The notes beneath the pieces are model-generated. The model did no database searches and was not told where the DNA came from. It was given only the letters and a program-made list of their open reading frames with translations. This document shows, piece by piece, positions 1 through 8,015 of a DNA stretch of 64,000 nt (positions within the stretch are counted from its first letter, which is position 1; every line of letters begins with the position of its first letter). Source of the DNA: Archaeoglobus sp. UBA234 (lineage in GTDB: Archaea; Halobacteriota; Archaeoglobi; Archaeoglobales; Archaeoglobaceae); the NCBI GenBank assembly GCA_002494625.1, contig DACH01000005.1:349280-413279 (forward strand), read 5' to 3'. A program made the position numbers and the translations under genes.

Positions 1-942
1 GTTATCTGCATTTTTGAAAACAAGAGAGAGATGTTCTGGAGCGAGTAAGTTTGAAAGTTCTATCGCCTCCTCAATTTTCAAAATACATGTATACAGATTT
101 TTGCTCTCTATCAGTTCTGAAACTCTTTTTTCAACCTTTTCTGCAAACTCTCTGCTATCAGTAAGAAGAATGGCAATTGAAGAAGGGTCATGTTCGAGCT
201 GAGCGGCTATATCCAAGGAAACAAATTCCAGGTTGGCAGATTCATCGGCTATTACCAGTATTTCTGAGGGTCCTGCAGGCATATCTATTGCAACATCTCT
301 CTGCACGAGCAGCTTGGCAGCTGTTACATATATATTACCCGGTCCTGCAATTTTCTCAACCCTTTTAATTGTCTCCGTTCCGTAAGCCATGGCAGCAATA
401 GCCTGAGCCCCTCCAACAGCATAAACTCTATCAAATCCTACAATATCACAGGCAACAAGTGTCAGAGGGTTAATACCTCCCGAGTCATCAGGAGGTGTGC
501 AGGCAATCAATCTTTTCACACCGGCTATTTTTGCAGGTAGCCCACCCATGAGGGCGGTTGAAGGGTAGCTAGCCCTTCCTCCAGGTATGTAGATCCCAGC
601 GGATTCGACTGGAGTGTATTTTTTTCCAAGAACCATGTAGTCAAAGTCCAGCCTTATGTCTCTGTCAACCATTGTTATGTAGTGAAAGTTTGAGATGTTC
701 TCCTTTGCAGCTTCTAAGGCATCTACAAGCTCATCATCAACTCTGTCATAAGCATCATCTATTTCCTCTGATGGAACTTCGATGTATCGAAGTTTAACCC
801 CGTCAAATCTCTCAGTGAGATTTATCAGGGCATCGTCTCCATCTCTTTTTACCATATCTATGATTTCCTCTACTTTTGGAAACACTTCTTTTAATGATCC
901 TTTTCTCTCAAAATTAACCAAAAATTCCTTTGAAACAATCAA
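1..942 (-). CDS. hisD: Histidinol dehydrogenase, 3' end cut by window edge
   Basis: Histidinol dehydrogenase performs the last two oxidations of histidine biosynthesis (L-histidinol to L-histidine, NAD and Zn dependent, cytosolic). The reverse strand reads open for 314 codons to the window edge, so about 110 C-terminal residues of the usual ~425 are missing. Family signatures are clear: ESAGIYIPGG, then VGGAQAIAAMAYGT, EKIAGPGNIYVTAAK, and IDMPAGPSEILVIAD followed by the EHLSLV region. The start I prefer is TTG at 942 (LIVSKEFLVNFE), because a strong GGGGGGAG ribosome site lies just upstream and the preceding gene stops at 944; no ATG lies nearby in frame. The one-base gap to the upstream pantoate ligase gene suggests co-transcription. 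Confident of identity, slightly less of the start. Confidence 0.93.
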   Translation of the reverse strand, partial: MIVSKEFLVNFERKGSLKEVFPKVEEIIDMVKRDGDDALINLTERFDGVKLRYIEVPSEEIDDAYDRVDDELVDALEAAKENISNFHYITMVDRDIRLDFDYMVLGKKYTPVESAGIYIPGGRASYPSTALMGGLPAKIAGVKRLIACTPPDDSGGINPLTLVACDIVGFDRVYAVGGAQAIAAMAYGTETIKRVEKIAGPGNIYVTAAKLLVQRDVAIDMPAGPSEILVIADESANLEFVSLDIAAQLEHDPSSIAILLTDSREFAEKVEKRVSELIESKNLYTCILKIEEAIELSNLLAPEHLSLVFKNADN

Positions 943-943
943 A

Positions 944-1708
944 TTACTCCCCCCTGAGTATTTTTTCAGCGATCTCAGTTAGATAGTCTCTAATTACCTC
1001 TACCGACTGTGCAAGAGATTTTCTATTATCGTAAGAAGCTAAAACATCTTCAAGCTCCTTTTTACTGTAGCTTGAAAGTTCTTCTGAGATTTTTATCATG
1101 TTGGGGACAGCTCTTACTATGTTATCGACTATAGTTATGTCCGCCATTCTGGAGGTTCGTGAGAGGGGGTTTAAGTCGATTGTTATCACTTTTTTTCCGT
1201 TTCGTTTGAGAATTTCACATCTGTCTCCATCTTCCAAGGGGACAAGAACTGTATCTGCAATAAAAATCCCCTTACTGCTCACCATCCTCCTCGCACTTTC
1301 AAGACCTTTTAAGGTTGCATCAAGGTCTGCAAGGATTTTCCCACCATAACTTTCTATTTCTTCTTTAATTCTCAAAACCCTCTCATGACTGAAATGAAAA
1401 ATATTTACCTCAAGAATAGCATTCAAGGATTCTGAAAGCTTTATGATCTCCTCAGGTATTAAAGCAGCTACATTTCCATTGACTGAAATTACAGGATGTT
1501 TTGAGAGGAGCATCAGTGAGACAGCGGCTCTCTCAGCCTCCCATGCGAACCTGTGGGTTCTCTCTCCAAGAATGTAATCAAAAGTCTCTCCCCTTCCATG
1601 AGCAGCAATGCCCTCCACTGCAGTTAAACCCTTTTTAACACCCTCAGCAATCTTTTCCCTGTACTTCAGTGATAGATATCTCGGGTGGCCCTCCGGAACA
1701 TGAGTCAT
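944..1708 (-). CDS. 4-phosphopantoate--beta-alanine ligase (archaeal phosphopantothenate synthetase)
   Basis: Archaeal-type enzyme (COG1701) that joins 4-phosphopantoate to beta-alanine with ATP, making 4-phosphopantothenate for coenzyme A. 254 residues, the normal family length. Recognised from the N-terminal HPRYLSLKYREKIAEG, the AAHGRGETFDYILGE motif, PVISVNGNVAALIPEE, and LADLDATLKGLESARRM. The nucleotide and substrate sites are known to involve the RGE and NGN regions. ATG start at 1708 gives the typical MxHxPEGHPRY beginning. The gene ends two bases before the hisD start, so both probably share a transcript, although the two pathways are unrelated. Identity is from family memory of conserved motifs; confidence is high. 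Confidence 0.93.
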   Translation of the reverse strand: MTHVPEGHPRYLSLKYREKIAEGVKKGLTAVEGIAAHGRGETFDYILGERTHRFAWEAERAAVSLMLLSKHPVISVNGNVAALIPEEIIKLSESLNAILEVNIFHFSHERVLRIKEEIESYGGKILADLDATLKGLESARRMVSSKGIFIADTVLVPLEDGDRCEILKRNGKKVITIDLNPLSRTSRMADITIVDNIVRAVPNMIKISEELSSYSKKELEDVLASYDNRKSLAQSVEVIRDYLTEIAEKILRGE

Positions 1709-1759
1709 GATTCTGATTCGACATATGGTTTAAAAAACTCTTCCAAAGTACTCGAGAAT

Positions 1760-2197
1760 TCACTCGGAAATTCTCTCTACAGCCTCTTCCGGTGTAGATG
1801 CAACGATAACTCCGGGAAGCATGATTTCGGGTGAGATGGCAATCACTTTCTTCCCCTCTTTCAAAGCAATTGCAGTTTCAGAAATCGTTCCATAACCACC
1901 TCCAACGGATATTATGGCATCGGAAGAGTGCACGATTATCATATTTCTAGCATGTCCCATGTTTGTGGCTATAACGATGCTGCAGTATCTGTTGGCACCT
2001 TTTTTTTCAGCTTGGGGAATTATGCCAACAACGACCCCTCCAGCCTCCATTGCACCTTTTGCGCTGGCCTCCATAACTCCTCCCAGTCCACCATTTATCA
2101 GTACATACCCTTTTTTTGCCAGAAGTTCACCAACTCTATAGGCAATTTTGTAAAGCTCTTCTCCACAAAAAGAGCTTCCGATCACTCCTACCTGCAT
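1760..2197 (-). CDS. TIGR00725-type SLOG / Moco-carrier-like Rossmann protein
   Basis: A 145-residue Rossmann-fold protein of the SLOG/LOG superfamily. Visible motifs are VGVIGSS at the N-terminus, LINGGLGGVMEASAKGA (nucleotide-binding GGxxGxM), GHARNMIIVHSSDAIISVGGGYGT (the superfamily's GGxGT loop) and SETAIALKEGKKV. The PGGxGTxxE-type catalytic arrangement of cytokinin LOG enzymes is degraded to GGGYGTISE, so phosphoribohydrolase activity is not assured. The closest functional precedent is the molybdenum-cofactor carrier protein of algae, in the same superfamily. ATG at 2197 is preferred over a TTG two codons earlier. It is transcribed divergently from the ACS-like/MoaD/MoeA cluster only 70 bp away, which makes a cofactor-related role attractive but unproven. 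Confidence 0.8.
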   Translation of the reverse strand: MQVGVIGSSFCGEELYKIAYRVGELLAKKGYVLINGGLGGVMEASAKGAMEAGGVVVGIIPQAEKKGANRYCSIVIATNMGHARNMIIVHSSDAIISVGGGYGTISETAIALKEGKKVIAISPEIMLPGVIVASTPEEAVERISE

Positions 2198-2267
2198 ACC
2201 CAAACCTGTCTCTCAGCCTATATTTTTTTATCGATAGGGCATAAGGACTATTTTTTTATAACTGTAA

Positions 2268-3389
2268 ATGGATGTTCCAGCGGTGATCAACCGTTATATC
2301 GATCCCTCAAAAATCGATGTGGATGAAAAATGCCTTGAATATGGAGAAGTCTACTTAGGGGAGAGGGTTGAGGGTGGTTATGAACTCAGAGGTTTTGAGC
2401 TTGTTGAAAGAGAGAGGGACTTCTCAGAGGGAGTGGAGATAGTAATTTCGAAAAATTTGAAATTCGATAATTTTGATGTTTTGGGGATACATATACTTGT
2501 GGATACGAGTTTGAGTGAAGAAGCTGCTTCAGCTATGGGGTCACTCATAGGAGAGGTTCTCTCAAAGATAAAAGGCTTGGAATACAAATTCAGAAAGGAA
2601 AATGTTGTGATAAAGTTATCGGATGAACTGAAGTCTGAATCTGTTTTTGAGTGTATCGGAAAAATGATTTTCCTGTCTTTCAAAAAAATTCCGGCTGTAA
2701 GCAGGCTGAGAGTGAGGTTAATACTTGAAAAAGAGGAGTTCGAGAAAATTAGAAAGAAATCCAGAGAAATTCATTTAAGAAGAAACGAACTCTTCAAAAA
2801 GAAGGATGAGGAGGTTGATCGGTTTTTCGTATGTACATCCTGCCAGTGTTATCTTCCATCTCATGGATGTGTAATCTCTCCAGAGCGCCCATCTCCTTGT
2901 GGCACAACATGGGTGGAGGCAAAGGCTGCAGAAGAACTTGGCATCGTTCAGTACTATAGAGCCGCGTTAAAGGGTCGAAGAAAAAACTCTGAGTATGAAG
3001 GAATTAACAACACACTCAGGAAATTGAGTGAAGGGAAAATTGAAAGAGTTTCTCTGCATTCGGTGTTAAAAAATCCACCACCGACCGGACTTTACTCCGA
3101 GCTTATAATCTTCTACGATCCTGAAAGAGATGCTTTTGGTATTATTGACAGGAATTTTAAGGAGAGAACACCGATCGGACTCACTTTTTCAGAAATGGAG
3201 AGAATCATCATTGGTCAGCAGGTTGAGGGTTTCACGGGATCAAGTTTCTCTTATCTGAAAAGTGAAAGGTTTCTTGCTGATGAAGGCGGATGGGAGAGAG
3301 TTTACTGGGCTTCTCCAAAGGTATATGATTATCTGAAAACCTTTTTACCCTCAGAAATACTCTCAGGCATTGAAACCATCCAGGAGTAG
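2268..3389 (+). CDS. Acetyl-CoA synthase (CdhC/AcsB)-like iron-sulfur protein lacking the nickel Cys-Gly-Cys motif
   Basis: 373 residues resembling the C-terminal A-cluster half of the acetyl-CoA synthase/decarbonylase beta subunit (CdhC, about 470-520 aa). Residues 188-212 carry Cys189-x2-Cys192-x8-Cys201-x9-Cys211, the exact spacing of the ACS [4Fe-4S] ligands, within CTSCQ..P.H.CVISPERP.PCG; WVEAKAAEELG follows as in CdhC. Downstream, TPIGLTFSEMER and ADEGGWERVYWAS match the ACS tail. However the segment where ACS has the distal-nickel ligands Cys-Gly-Cys-Phe reads NPPPTGLYSEL, with no cysteine at all. The protein can therefore be expected to bind a 4Fe-4S cluster but not the Ni-Ni site, so CO/methyl/CoA chemistry is unlikely. 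It lies just upstream of MoaD-like and MoeA genes. Function unknown. Confidence 0.8.
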   Translation: MDVPAVINRYIDPSKIDVDEKCLEYGEVYLGERVEGGYELRGFELVERERDFSEGVEIVISKNLKFDNFDVLGIHILVDTSLSEEAASAMGSLIGEVLSKIKGLEYKFRKENVVIKLSDELKSESVFECIGKMIFLSFKKIPAVSRLRVRLILEKEEFEKIRKKSREIHLRRNELFKKKDEEVDRFFVCTSCQCYLPSHGCVISPERPSPCGTTWVEAKAAEELGIVQYYRAALKGRRKNSEYEGINNTLRKLSEGKIERVSLHSVLKNPPPTGLYSELIIFYDPERDAFGIIDRNFKERTPIGLTFSEMERIIIGQQVEGFTGSSFSYLKSERFLADEGGWERVYWASPKVYDYLKTFLPSEILSGIETIQE

Positions 3390-3433
3390 AATTGCGTTAT
3401 CTTCATATATTTTTACTCCCAATCTGGAATATC

Positions 3434-3703
3434 ATGGTGAAAGTCAAGCTCTTTGCAAACTTCAGGGAGGCAGCAAAACAGAAAGAAGTGGAAATAAAGG
3501 CATCGAATGTAAGGGATCTCCTTGAAGTTCTTGTTGAAAAGTTTGAAAACCTCAAGCCACTGATTTTTGATGACGGTGAATTGAGAGATTATGTTCACAT
3601 AATGGTAAATGGAAAGCACATAAACTATCTCGATGGTATTGAAACGGAGCTGGATGAAGGGGATACAGTAGCCATTTTCCCTCCCGTGAGTGGGGGTTGT
3701 TGA
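3434..3703 (+). CDS. MoaD/ThiS-family ubiquitin-like protein with C-terminal Gly-Gly-Cys
   Basis: Beta-grasp sulfur-carrier protein of 89 residues. The N-terminal MVKVKLFANFREAAKQKEVE and the C-terminal VNGKHINYLDGIETELDEGDTVAIFPPVSGG are typical of molybdopterin synthase small subunits (MoaD), which are thiocarboxylated on a terminal Gly-Gly. Here the reading frame continues one codon, TGT, before the TGA, so the encoded tail is Gly-Gly-Cys. A MoaD-like protein with such a tail cannot be adenylated until the extra residue is removed; a JAMM-type peptidase does this for QbsE in quinolobactin synthesis. I chose ATG 3434 because it matches the family N-terminus; a TTG at 3392 would add 14 hydrophobic residues. 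The stop overlaps the moeA start (TGATG). Confidence 0.88.
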   Translation: MVKVKLFANFREAAKQKEVEIKASNVRDLLEVLVEKFENLKPLIFDDGELRDYVHIMVNGKHINYLDGIETELDEGDTVAIFPPVSGGC

Positions 3704-4782
3704 TGTCAGTATCTTACAGAGAAGCATTAAATCTGATTCTCAAAAACATCAAACCTCCAGCAGTGGAAAGAGTAGATGTTGAGGATGCGGTGGGAAAAGC
3801 TCTTGCTGAGGATGTTTTCTCACAGGAAGATTATCCACCGTATGATATGGCTCTTTTTGATGGATTTGCCATTAATTCCCGTGATAAAGCAAGTCTGGAT
3901 ACAATTAAAAATTTCACCCCCATATGTACGGGGGATAAAATGCCTGAAAACACCGATATGGTTTTGCTCCAGGAGGATGTAGAGGTTTGTAGAGAGGGTT
4001 TGAAGGTGAAAAAAGGGTTATATGGTGTTGAAACAGTTTTAAAAAAAGGGATGGAATTAAAAAAGGGAGAAAAGATATACGAGGCTGGAAGAATCGTAAG
4101 ACCAGTGGATGTATCAGTTTTAAAAAACTCTGGAATTGAGGAGATAGAGGTTTACAGATTTCCTGAGGTTGCAGTACTTCCAACGGGGGAGGAAATAGTA
4201 GAAAAAAGAATTCCTGAGACAAATAGCTGGATGATATCTCTTTATTTAAAAAGCTGGGGTTTTCCTGTCATAAAATTTGAGGTGTGTGGTGATGATGAAG
4301 AATCGATACTGGAAAAAATAGAGACAGCAAATTTTGATGTCCTAATCACTACAGGTGGAACTTCAAGGGGTAGAAGGGATGCTGTGAGAAGGATCATGGA
4401 GAAAAAAGCCAACATCATATTTGAGAGTTCGAGATTGAAACCTGGAAAAACTGCTTTCTTTGCTCTTTACGAGGATAAACCTGTTTTCTGTCTCCCAGGA
4501 AAACCATCAGCATGTTTTTCATCATTTATGTGTTATACAAAGCCTGCAATAAGAAAAATGGCTGGAGGAATTATTTCCAGTTTTAGAGCTGAACTATCTC
4601 ATGAGCTTGTTGGAGGTGAAGTTTCGAAGTTCATACTCTGCAGATTTGATGGTTTGAGAGTAGAACCCGTTATGGGCGGTAGCTTCTTCAAAAATATTGG
4701 ATTTTCCGATTCTTGGTTTGTTCTTGAAGAGAATTCCGCCATTAGAGAGGGTGAGGAGATTGAAGTCCATTTGCTGGATTAA
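3703..4782 (+). CDS. moeA: Molybdopterin molybdotransferase MoeA, divergent
   Basis: 359-residue MoeA homologue, the enzyme that inserts molybdate or tungstate into adenylylated molybdopterin. Domain order is as usual: N-terminal part with YPPYDMALFDGFAIN, then VLPTGEEIV, the MoCF-like core with LITTGGTSRGRRDAV, LKPGKTAFFALYEDKPVFCLPGKPSACF, and a short C-terminal beta domain. Two family positions are altered: the usual PGKP reads PGKT and the LPGNP loop reads LPGKP, so it is a divergent paralogue rather than the standard housekeeping form. Start ATG 3703 overlaps the upstream stop (TGATG), indicating translational coupling with the MoaD-like gene and suggesting that the ACS-like protein, MoaD-like protein and MoeA act together. 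Confidence 0.88.
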   Translation: MSVSYREALNLILKNIKPPAVERVDVEDAVGKALAEDVFSQEDYPPYDMALFDGFAINSRDKASLDTIKNFTPICTGDKMPENTDMVLLQEDVEVCREGLKVKKGLYGVETVLKKGMELKKGEKIYEAGRIVRPVDVSVLKNSGIEEIEVYRFPEVAVLPTGEEIVEKRIPETNSWMISLYLKSWGFPVIKFEVCGDDEESILEKIETANFDVLITTGGTSRGRRDAVRRIMEKKANIIFESSRLKPGKTAFFALYEDKPVFCLPGKPSACFSSFMCYTKPAIRKMAGGIISSFRAELSHELVGGEVSKFILCRFDGLRVEPVMGGSFFKNIGFSDSWFVLEENSAIREGEEIEVHLLD

Positions 4783-4862
4783 TTCCATTATTGAATCAGA
4801 TTTTTATTATTTTTAATGAAAAATCGGTTTCCAGAAATATTTGATAGCTAAAAAGAATAAAC

Positions 4863-4870
4863 TTTAAATA
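4863..4870 (+). promoter_or_regulatory. Putative TATA box of the ATP synthase operon
   Basis: TTTAAATA at this position, preceded by an A-rich BRE-like stretch, fits an archaeal TATA box. Transcription would start about 25 bp downstream near 4893, leaving a leader of roughly 60 nt before the ahaH start at 4955. Placement is inferred from consensus only. Confidence 0.5.
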
Positions 4871-4954
4871 CTTATGTCCAAATGTTTCAAAAGAATTTGG
4901 GGATTTCGAAAAATTAGGGGGATCCCTTCAATCTTATTTGTGGGGTGTGTGGGC

Positions 4955-5275
4955 ATGGAAAAATCAGAGATACTCTCAAAAATTAAAGAAGTAGAGCAGA
5001 AAGTAGAAGATGACATCAGGACTGCTGAAGAGGAAAAGAAAAAGGCAATTCTTGAGGCAAAAGAGAAAGCAAGGGAAATTATTGCTGATGCTGAGAAAGA
5101 GGCTGAGAAAATTAAAAACGAAATCATAGAGAAGGCAAAGGCTGAGATCGAGAAGGAGAAAGAGACGATCAAGGAGAAAAAGCTGAAAGAAATAAATGAA
5201 TCTGTTTCTAAAGGCAGGTCGAAAGTTGATGAGGCAGTAAATTTCCTTTACGAAGAGTTCGTGAGGTCGGTGTAA
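4955..5275 (+). CDS. ahaH: A-type ATP synthase subunit H (peripheral stalk)
   Basis: 106-residue, almost entirely charged coiled-coil protein (heptads of EEEKKKAILEAKEKAREI type from residue 20 to 85). This is the peripheral-stalk subunit that pairs with subunit E and links the A1 head to subunit I. ATG 4955 is preceded by a GGGGTG purine-rich site; an upstream in-frame ATG at 4874 would add a basic unlike-family extension, and would lie upstream of the predicted transcription start. It is the first gene of the nine-gene operon and its TAA directly abuts the ATG of subunit I. Confidence 0.9.
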   Translation: MEKSEILSKIKEVEQKVEDDIRTAEEEKKKAILEAKEKAREIIADAEKEAEKIKNEIIEKAKAEIEKEKETIKEKKLKEINESVSKGRSKVDEAVNFLYEEFVRSV

Positions 5276-7204
5276 ATGTTCAAACCTGTGGAGATGGTTA
5301 AAGTCTCCATAGTGGGTTCAAAGGATAACTTTGAAAAAACAGCAGAAACACTTCATAGATTAAATCTCCTGCACATTGAGGATTACGGGGAAGAAAGTGA
5401 GTACTTCCAGATCGGACAGCCCCTTGAAAAAGCATCCAAAGCCTCCAGATTTCTCGTCACGCTGAGGTCGATGCTCTCCTACATAAAAGTAGACCCTGCT
5501 TATGAACCAAAGAAAGTTTACAGTGTTGGTGAGATAGATTCAATGCTCGAGGAGAAAGTTTCTGACCTTGAGTCAAAAATAACATCTAAGCTGGAGGAAA
5601 TCAGGGCAGCAGAAGAGGAATTGAGAAGACTAGAAGATGAAAAGAAGGTTCTTGACCCATTAAAGGCTATTGGGTTGCCTGTAGATTTACTTGGGGGCTA
5701 CAGAAATCTGCAGGTTTTCGTGGGATATTTCAGTGCAAACCCGATGGAGAAAATAATGGATGTTACGAAGGAGTTTGAAATAGTCATCTCTCCATACGAC
5801 AAGGAGTTCGTTGGAGCTATTTTTGTCAAAAGTGAGTTTGCTCAGGAAGTTTTTAAAGTAATCCAGGAGTTTGGTTACAGGGAAATCGCAGTACCTGAGT
5901 TTGAAGGCACCTATGATGCAAGGCTTCAGGAAATCGAGAAAAGACAGGAGGACCTGAAAAGCAAAATAGAGTCACTCAGACAGGAAGTTGAGAAGCTTGA
6001 AAAGGATAACCTTGATTTAATGCTTGCAATGGAGGAGTATCTGACAATCGAGCTTGAGAAAAGTGAACTTCCGCTCAGAGCAGCAGTTTCAAAATATGCT
6101 TTTGTTCTTGCAGGATATGTGCCCAAAGAGAAATTTGATGAAATGAAAAGGGAAATCGAGCAGGCTACAGATGGCAAGGTGGTTGTAGAACAGCTTACAG
6201 ACAAGATGAAACCACCAACAGCCCTTAAGAATCCAAGATTTGCAAAACCCTTTGAGTTGCTCACCTTCACCTACACAACTCCAAAGTATCATGAGGTCGA
6301 TCCGACCACATTGATGGCGATTGTTTTTCCACTGATGTTTGGTTTTATGCTTGGTGATATCGGTTATGGAGTCGTTATTCTTATTCTTGGTCTGTGGCTC
6401 AAGACAAAGTTAAAAACTCCCGGATGGCAGGATTTGCTGACGATTCTGGTTTATTCAGCAATATCTACCATAGCATTTGGATTTATCTATGGTGAATTTC
6501 TCGGTTTTGAGCTTTTTGGAGAACATAGCGTTCTTGCAGAGATAACACACAATGAATTCTTTGAACATGTCCCTCATATAAACAGACTTGAACTGGCTCC
6601 AGCAATTCTTGTACTAACGATCGCAATAGGAGTTCTCCACATGGGCATTGGTTATGTGTTTGGAATCATGAATGTCAAGAAGGAGCATGGATGGAAGCAT
6701 GCAGTGTATGAAAAGCTCAACTGGCTTCTTGCATTGATATCCATAGGTCTGATAATAACCGGGTTCATTCTGAACCAGATGAGCGGGAAGTTTGCATTTG
6801 CTCCCAATTTTGCCTACATTACTGCAACACCCTTGGTGATTGCATGGGCAATTCTGACGATCAAGGGAGAAGGAGCGATGTTTCTTATAGAGTACCTTAC
6901 ACTTCTCAGCAACACGATAAGCTACGCTCGATTGCTCGCAGTCGGACTTGCGAGTGTTGGTTTTGCAATAGCTTTCAACTATATGGTCCTTGAAATGCTC
7001 TTCCCCATGGGTATTGTGGGGATTATTGCAGGAATTATTATATTCCTGCTGGGGCATTTCATCAATCTGCTGCTCGGAATCCTCGATCCCGGGCTGCAGA
7101 GTTTGCGACTCCACTATGTGGAGCATTTCGTTAAGTATTTTGAGGGTGGTGGAGTAAGGTATAGTCCGTTTGGGAAAATTAGAAAATTTACGAAGGAGGA
7201 GTGA
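5276..7204 (+). CDS. ahaI: A-type ATP synthase subunit I (membrane a-subunit homologue)
   Basis: 642 residues: a soluble N-terminal arm (about 1-340) with two coiled-coil stretches, then a membrane half with seven to eight hydrophobic helices starting at MAIVFPLMFGFMLGDIGYGVVIL. This subunit forms the ion half-channels facing the K ring. The essential arginine helix is visible as LLSNTISYARLLAVGLASVGFA, and the C-terminal GHFINLLLGILDPGLQSLRLHYVEHF is the family signature. Length is normal (about 620-690). ATG follows the subunit H stop directly. Confidence 0.95.
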   Translation: MFKPVEMVKVSIVGSKDNFEKTAETLHRLNLLHIEDYGEESEYFQIGQPLEKASKASRFLVTLRSMLSYIKVDPAYEPKKVYSVGEIDSMLEEKVSDLESKITSKLEEIRAAEEELRRLEDEKKVLDPLKAIGLPVDLLGGYRNLQVFVGYFSANPMEKIMDVTKEFEIVISPYDKEFVGAIFVKSEFAQEVFKVIQEFGYREIAVPEFEGTYDARLQEIEKRQEDLKSKIESLRQEVEKLEKDNLDLMLAMEEYLTIELEKSELPLRAAVSKYAFVLAGYVPKEKFDEMKREIEQATDGKVVVEQLTDKMKPPTALKNPRFAKPFELLTFTYTTPKYHEVDPTTLMAIVFPLMFGFMLGDIGYGVVILILGLWLKTKLKTPGWQDLLTILVYSAISTIAFGFIYGEFLGFELFGEHSVLAEITHNEFFEHVPHINRLELAPAILVLTIAIGVLHMGIGYVFGIMNVKKEHGWKHAVYEKLNWLLALISIGLIITGFILNQMSGKFAFAPNFAYITATPLVIAWAILTIKGEGAMFLIEYLTLLSNTISYARLLAVGLASVGFAIAFNYMVLEMLFPMGIVGIIAGIIIFLLGHFINLLLGILDPGLQSLRLHYVEHFVKYFEGGGVRYSPFGKIRKFTKEE

Positions 7205-7209
7205 GAAAA

Positions 7210-7425
7210 ATGCCTGTAGATGGTATGGTGGCTATAGGAGCTGGTTTGGCTGTAGGATTGGCTGGAATTGGTGCTGGACTTGGTGAACAGGGAATTGGTG
7301 CAGCAGCTGTTGGAGCAATGGCTGAGGACCCAGACTTCTTTGGTAGAGGTCTGTTGATGACAGTTATTCCAGAGACAATCGTCATCTTTGGACTGGTCAT
7401 CTCGTTCCTGCTGATGTTCATCTGA
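7210..7425 (+). CDS. ahaK: A-type ATP synthase subunit K (rotor-ring c-subunit)
   Basis: 71-residue two-helix rotor proteolipid. Helix 1 is glycine-rich (VAIGAGLAVGLAGIGAGLGEQGIGAAAVGA) and helix 2 carries the ion-binding glutamate in VIPETIVIFGLVISFLL. The helix-1 Gln (GEQG) together with Glu-Thr in helix 2 is the ligand set usually linked to sodium binding in A/V-type rotors, so Na+ coupling is possible; this is inference from ligand rules, not proof. ATG 7210 is chosen because AAGGAGG ends about 10 bases upstream; a GTG at 7201 sits too close to that site. Confidence 0.93.
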   Translation: MPVDGMVAIGAGLAVGLAGIGAGLGEQGIGAAAVGAMAEDPDFFGRGLLMTVIPETIVIFGLVISFLLMFI

Positions 7426-7453
7426 ACACCTTTTTATTTTTCAGGTGAACACA

Positions 7454-8005
7454 ATGCCGCTGGAACCAGTAATAGAAGAGATTACTAGGAAGGGACAGCA
7501 GAGAGTGGCAGAGATTAAAAGTGAAGCAGAGAAAGAAGTAGAGAAGATTGTTGAGGAAGCAAAAGAAAAAGCAGCCGAGATACTGAAGAAAACGAGGGAG
7601 GCTGCTGAAAGCGAGGCTGAAAGGCTGAGAAAGCAGGAAATTTCCAGTGTCAATCTCGAGATGAAAAGAGAAGAGCTGAACAGGAGAAAAGAGGTTCTTG
7701 AGGAGGTCTATGCAAAGCTTGTGGAAAAGGTAAAAGCAATGCCTCCAGAAGATAAAAAGAAGCTTGCAGAAAAACTTCTCAAGGAGAATGAACAGGAAGG
7801 GTACAGGGTTTACTCGAACAAGGATGACGAGGAAATGATCAAGAGTCTCACAAAGATGCCCTATGCTGGAAACATTGATTGTATTGGGGGAATAGTGATA
7901 GAGAGTGAAGATGGGCAGTTCAGGGTAAATCTGACTTTCGATGAGATGCTTGCCACACTGTATGAAAGCAAGATGAAAGAAGTGTCGGAAATACTTTTCA
8001 AATGA
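7454..8005 (+). CDS. atpE: A-type ATP synthase subunit E (peripheral stalk)
   Basis: 183 residues with a long N-terminal helix rich in Glu/Lys/Ala (about residues 5-105) and a compact C-terminal domain containing GYRVYSNKDDEEMI, NIDCIGGIVIESEDGQFRVNLTFDEML, the hallmark of the V/A-type E subunit. It dimerises with subunit H as the stator. AGGTGA about five bases upstream of ATG 7454 decides the start over the GTG at 7445. The gene follows subunit K after a short T-rich gap. Confidence 0.95.
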   Translation: MPLEPVIEEITRKGQQRVAEIKSEAEKEVEKIVEEAKEKAAEILKKTREAAESEAERLRKQEISSVNLEMKREELNRRKEVLEEVYAKLVEKVKAMPPEDKKKLAEKLLKENEQEGYRVYSNKDDEEMIKSLTKMPYAGNIDCIGGIVIESEDGQFRVNLTFDEMLATLYESKMKEVSEILFK

Positions 8006-8015
8006 AGGGATGGAC

